Below are positions 61,035-64,000 of a DNA stretch of 64,000 bases, piece after piece. The stretch spans positions 1 through 64,000 of the forward strand of contig JBDLIT010000003.1 in NCBI GenBank assembly GCA_039714735.1. Reading direction: 5' to 3'. Position numbers and translations under genes: made by a program. This DNA is from JASJBU01 sp039714735 (GTDB lineage: Bacteria; Pseudomonadota; Gammaproteobacteria; Chromatiales; Chromatiaceae). The first letter of the stretch is position 1. Each line of letters begins with the position of its first letter. The notes beneath the pieces were generated by a model, which did no database searches, was not told the origin of the DNA, and was given only the letters and a program-made list of their open reading frames with translations.

Positions 61035-61271
61035 CCTAGATTCTGCAGTTGACCACTCCATTCTACTATTAACGAGTTGAATTCATGTGTATTTTGTTCG
61101 ATAGACCAACTCACCCGCTGGGTGAACCACGCTACGAGGTAGATTGCATGTTTTTGGCGGCACATGTCTTCGTTACAACTTCTTGGAATAGAATAACTAT
61201 TCCGCGTCGTTGCGCCTCGACCTGCCCCCCCCAAAACGAGCACTCTACCCCGTCCAACTGCAGATTCTAGG
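61035..61271. repeat. 237-bp palindromic MITE-like element, copy 2
   Basis: The ends are inverted repeats: cctagattctgcagttga at the left and, reversed, cctagaatctgcagttgg at the right. The 19-bp inner palindrome GGAATAGAATAACTATTCC lies at 61185-61203, the same offset (150) as in copy 1, along with the cacccgctgggtg hairpin. It is in the same orientation as copy 1 and, like it, sits directly behind a plus-strand gene end. No protein is encoded. Confidence 0.8.
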
Positions 61272-61353
61272 ATGGCAATAGCGGTGAAATAAATAAAAAC
61301 TTATCGTCTCCAGGTGTACCACTCTGGTATTCCTGAGGCTATTATAGTTTGTC

Positions 61354-61359
61354 TATAAT
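61354..61359 (+). promoter_or_regulatory. -10 element of the parAB promoter
   Basis: TATAAT lies 21 bases before the parA ATG. A weak -35-like TTCCTG (61330-61335) is 18 bases upstream. The 237-bp element separates this promoter from rsmG, so parAB is likely its own unit. Confidence 0.45.
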
Positions 61360-61379
61360 CTTTTCCAGTTGAATACCTC

Positions 61380-62171
61380 ATGGGACATATCATCTGTATC
61401 GCCAACCAGAAGGGCGGCGTCGGCAAGACCACGACTACTGTGAACCTGGCCGCCTCCCTGGCGGCCATGAAAAAGAGAATCCTGATGGTGGATCTTGATC
61501 CCCAGGGAAACGCCAGCATGGGCGCAGGGGTGGACAAGCACAATCTCGAACATTCGAGTTGCGATGTGCTGCTGGGTGATGTTCGCATGAATGACGCCGT
61601 GGTCAAGGCGCCGGAGGCTGGCTTTGATGTCCTGCCGGCTAATTCCGACCTGACCGCCGCCGAAGTGGGATTGATGACCGCCGCGATGCGAGAAAAGCGC
61701 CTCAGCCTGGCCCTGGCTACGGTCAAGGCGCAGTATGATTTTATTCTGGTTGACTGCCCTCCTTCACTCAACATGCTGACATTGAATGCCCTGGTGGCGG
61801 CGGATGGCGTGTTGATACCGATACAGACCGAGTATTATGCCCTGGAGGGTCTTTCGGCATTGATGAATACGGTGAATCAGATTCAGTCACACCTCAATCC
61901 CGGCTTGGTGATCGAGGGCTTTCTGCGAACCATGCACGACCCGCGAAATAATCTGGCGATCGATGTGTCCACCCAGCTGATCTCCCATTTCAGAGATGAA
62001 GTGTTCAATACGATCATTCCACGGAATGTTCGGGTGGCTGAAGCGCCAAGTCATGGCAAACCCATTTTACTGTATGATAAGGCGTCACGTGGCGCGACGG
62101 CATATCTGGCCCTGGCCAGTGAGTTGATGCGTAGACACCGCATGCGAAATTCAGAATTGAAACAGGCATAA
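61380..62171 (+). CDS. parA: Chromosome-partitioning ATPase ParA (Soj)
   Basis: 263 residues. Deviant Walker A KGGVGKTTTTVNLAASLA, Walker A' MVDLDPQGNAS, Walker B-like FILVDCPPSLNMLTLNAL, and QTEYYALEGLSALM. It forms nucleoid gradients that move ParB-parS complexes. The short N-end (starts MGHIICIANQKGG) lacks an extra DNA-binding domain, as in chromosomal Soj/ParA. parB follows 12 bases later; parS sites lie in recF. Confidence 0.97.
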   Translation: MGHIICIANQKGGVGKTTTTVNLAASLAAMKKRILMVDLDPQGNASMGAGVDKHNLEHSSCDVLLGDVRMNDAVVKAPEAGFDVLPANSDLTAAEVGLMTAAMREKRLSLALATVKAQYDFILVDCPPSLNMLTLNALVAADGVLIPIQTEYYALEGLSALMNTVNQIQSHLNPGLVIEGFLRTMHDPRNNLAIDVSTQLISHFRDEVFNTIIPRNVRVAEAPSHGKPILLYDKASRGATAYLALASELMRRHRMRNSELKQA

Positions 62172-62183
62172 CGGAAAAGATAT

Positions 62184-63068
62184 ATGGCGGCGAAGAAGCG
62201 TGGCCTCGGCCGGGGTCTTGATGCCCTGCTTGGCGGCATCAATAATGAAGCGGAAACGACAGGAGGGTCTGTTACTGCTGACATTTCCAATCTGACCCGG
62301 TTGCCGGTGGATCTCATTCAACGGGGACGTTATCAGCCACGCCGGGAATTTGATCCCGACAGTTTAAGAGAGCTGGCGGATTCGATCGCCGCGCAAGGAG
62401 TGATTCAGCCGATCATAGTCAGACCGGTGGAGAATGACCGCTATGAACTGATTGCCGGTGAGCGCCGATGGCGTGCATCGCAACAGGCCGGTCTGGACGA
62501 GATACCGGTTGTGGTCAAGGATGTGACTGAAGAAGCGGCCATGGCCATGGGGCTGATCGAGAACATCCAGCGCGAGGACCTCAATCCCCTCGAGGAGGCG
62601 AATGCCCTGAGCCGTCTGCTCCTTGAATTCGAATTGACCCACCAGGCTGTAGCCAAGGCGGTCGGTAAGTCCCGCACCACGGTCACCAATCTGCTGCGCC
62701 TGTTGGAACTCAACGAAGATGTAAAGGGATTTGTCGAAACAGGCAAACTGGAGATGGGGCATGCCCGCTCACTCCTGGGCCTCAAAGGTGAGAAGCAGAG
62801 CGAGGCAGCTGCCAAGGTTGTATCTCAGGGCCTCTCTGTGAGAGAGACTGAGAGACTGGTGCGGCGTCTGCAAGGCCAGGAAGAGAATCCTGTAAAGGTT
62901 CAGGCGCCTGCGGAGGAAGACCCGGATATCAAACGCCTGTTGAGTGATCTGACGGATCGGCTTGGCGCCAAGGTCAATCTCCAGCAAAACGCAAAGGGCA
63001 AGGGAAAGCTGGTCATCAGCTATAACAGTCTTGATGAACTTGAAGGCATCCTCGACCATATAAAATGA
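62184..63068 (+). CDS. parB: Chromosome-partitioning protein ParB (Spo0J)
   Basis: 294 residues. N-end KKRGLGRGLDALLGG; the CTP-binding domain with QPIIVRPVENDRYELIAGERRWRAS; the helix-turn-helix LTHQAVAKAVGKSRTTVTNLLRLLEL; and a C-terminal dimer domain. It binds parS and spreads as a CTP-dependent clamp. The two parS sites in recF, about 15 kb away, are its probable loading points. Confidence 0.97.
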   Translation: MAAKKRGLGRGLDALLGGINNEAETTGGSVTADISNLTRLPVDLIQRGRYQPRREFDPDSLRELADSIAAQGVIQPIIVRPVENDRYELIAGERRWRASQQAGLDEIPVVVKDVTEEAAMAMGLIENIQREDLNPLEEANALSRLLLEFELTHQAVAKAVGKSRTTVTNLLRLLELNEDVKGFVETGKLEMGHARSLLGLKGEKQSEAAAKVVSQGLSVRETERLVRRLQGQEENPVKVQAPAEEDPDIKRLLSDLTDRLGAKVNLQQNAKGKGKLVISYNSLDELEGILDHIK

Positions 63069-63099
63069 ACCTTCATATTAAGATTTATTCACCCATCCT

Positions 63100-63128
63100 T
63101 TGACCTTATATCGAGTAACCCTTATACT
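63100..63128 (+). promoter_or_regulatory. Sigma-70 promoter of the atp operon
   Basis: TTGACC at 63100-63105 and TATACT at 63123-63128 with a 17-base spacer. It lies 44 bases before the atpI start and behind the parB stop. It is among the clearest sigma-70 matches in the window. Confidence 0.7.
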
Positions 63129-63171
63129 CCCCCAGGCTTACGGGTAAGAGCCTAAAGGGGTACCGGAAACT

Positions 63172-63561
63172 GTGGTGCAGCTTACCGGAAGCAACCAGAT
63201 CCAGCATGTCATTTGGGCCCAGTTTGGCGCCACGATTGCCATCGCTCTAGGACTAGCAACTGTTCATGAGCTGTACGCTTGGTCTGGTCTGTTGGGTGGT
63301 TTGGTTTCTGCATCGGTCAACAGCCTGATGGCGTTGAAGGTGTTTGTTCCCTACAGCGCCCAGAACACAGCTGAGGTGCTTGGGCGGATGCTCGGGGCTG
63401 AAGTACAGAAACTTCTGCTCACCGGGGTGTTGTTCGCGCTGGTAATAGTTGCCGTACACCCTTTGAGTGTCGGCACCCTGTTTGGAACATACCTGTTCGT
63501 ACAGGTCGCGGTTCCAATCATAGTGTTATTGACTGAAGATCGACTGAAGACCAGGAACTAA
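63172..63561 (+). CDS. atpI: ATP synthase subunit I
   Basis: 129 residues, four membrane helices (about 13-32, 38-58, 75-97, 100-122). It assists c-ring assembly and is always the first gene of gammaproteobacterial atp operons. Family traits: short length, LLGGLVSASVNSLMALKVF. The start is a GTG-GTG pair at 63172; either may be used. atpB begins five bases after the stop. Confidence 0.85.
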   Translation: MVQLTGSNQIQHVIWAQFGATIAIALGLATVHELYAWSGLLGGLVSASVNSLMALKVFVPYSAQNTAEVLGRMLGAEVQKLLLTGVLFALVIVAVHPLSVGTLFGTYLFVQVAVPIIVLLTEDRLKTRN

Positions 63562-63565
63562 GAAA

Positions 63566-64000
63566 ATGGCAGGCGATACTCTGACATCAGGTGAATATAT
63601 AAAGCATCACCTGACCAATCTGACATTTGGTGACATTGATGGTACTTGGCGTTTGGCCCATGATGCGGCCGAAGCGAAGGCAATGGGTTTCTGGGCAATC
63701 CACGTGGATACCATGTTCTGGTCAATCCTCCTCGGCGTGGTCTTCCTCTACTTCTTTAGAAAAGCCGGACAGGCTGCAACCACTGGCGTACCGACAGGTG
63801 TGCAGAATTTTGCCGAATGGATTGTAGAGTTCATCGACAACAGCGTGCGTGGTTCGTTTTCTGGACAGAACCCCCTGGTAGCTCCCCTGGCGCTCACCGT
63901 ATTTGTCTGGATCTTCCTGCAGAACCTGATGGATCTGGTGCCGGTAGATGTGATTCCCTTTGTAAGCAGTGCGCTTGGCATACATTTTATGAAAATGGTG
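63566..64000 (+). CDS. atpB: ATP synthase F0 subunit a (N-terminal part, cut by window edge)
   Basis: The first 145 residues of subunit a. MAGDTLTSGEYIKHHLTNL at the N-end, AIHVDTMFWSILLGVVFLYFF (first helix), FAEWIVEFIDNSVRGSF, and the helix with QNLMDLVPVDVIPF. Subunit a carries the proton half-channels next to the c-ring; the key Arg comes later and is outside the window. Confidence 0.96.
   Translation, partial: MAGDTLTSGEYIKHHLTNLTFGDIDGTWRLAHDAAEAKAMGFWAIHVDTMFWSILLGVVFLYFFRKAGQAATTGVPTGVQNFAEWIVEFIDNSVRGSFSGQNPLVAPLALTVFVWIFLQNLMDLVPVDVIPFVSSALGIHFMKMV

Noticed and set aside
63699..63712. ATCCACGTGGAT palindrome in atpB as a third parS
   Set aside because: The core CCACGTGG is there but the outer TGTT/AACA bases needed by ParB are absent.
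1..64000. tRNA, rRNA, CRISPR array, prophage or intact insertion sequence
   Set aside because: None seen by eye: no cloverleaf with TTCRA in the gaps, no regularly spaced repeats, no integrase or transposase frame.

Overview
The window looks like the replication-origin region of a gammaproteobacterial chromosome, most likely a Chromatiales-type (purple-sulfur/sulfur-oxidiser-like) bacterium. This rests on gene order and protein flavour, not on a database search. The order rpmH-rnpA-yidD-yidC-mnmE / mnmG-rsmG-parA-parB-atpI-atpB on one strand, with dnaA-dnaN-recF-gyrB divergent from it, is the classic gamma origin layout. TusA, a YgaV/SqrR-like persulfide-type repressor, APS kinase and c-type cytochromes suggest sulfur metabolism. 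No rRNA, tRNA, CRISPR array, prophage or intact transposon was found.

Layout. 1-2.4 kb: the 5' part of a Wzz-type chain-length gene, two composite REP-like palindromic repeats, and a HEPN (HepT-like) toxin whose MntA-type antitoxin survives only as a C-terminal scrap. 2.6-8.2 kb (minus): a DJ-1 family gene, a YibQ-like deacetylase, ctpA, envC and gpmI. 8.4-11.6 kb: persulfide-type ArsR regulator, rhodanese, secB, gpsA and (minus) trmL, an arrangement resembling the E. coli gpmI-envC-yibQ / yibN-secB-gpsA-trmL neighbourhood. 11.8-19.5 kb: class-1 pyrD, a cNMP-HDOD signalling protein, AI-2E permease, a lipoprotein, cysC, a TraB-family protein, cca and a DUF4124 protein. 19.7-31.3 kb: PilZ protein, a broken cytochrome c' remnant, a 1285-residue flavin/Fe-S oxidoreductase, a heme-c sensor, a diheme cytochrome, hemE, endonuclease V and several unknown proteins. 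31.5-36.7 kb: the nitrogen-control cluster glnA-DUF4124-ntrB-ntrC with three matching NtrC-type boxes and a sigma-54-type promoter. 36.7-39.1 kb: CDF transporter, TusA and a PP-loop sulfurtransferase. 39.3-43.9 kb: glyQS, a MazG-like protein, gmhB and plsC. 44-50.3 kb (minus): gyrB, recF, dnaN and dnaA. 50.5-64 kb: the rest of the origin cluster, interrupted between mnmE and mnmG by ydcH and a TgpA-DUF58-MoxR operon.

Points that stand out: (1) two parS-type ParB sites lie inside the recF reading frame, both encoding the peptide FHVEH, about 14 kb from parAB; (2) a 237-bp palindromic element occurs twice with identical length and identically placed inner palindrome, with solo ends elsewhere; (3) the HEPN toxin motif is intact while its antitoxin is truncated; (4) a nitrogen-control circuit can be read directly from the DNA; (5) a TusA-PP-loop-CDF cluster suggests a dedicated sulfur relay; (6) a two-cysteine ArsR regulator has the cysteine spacing of SqrR. 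I did not find a clearly novel multi-gene defence or mobile system; the best candidates for undescribed biology are the 237-bp element and the TusA/PP-loop cluster.
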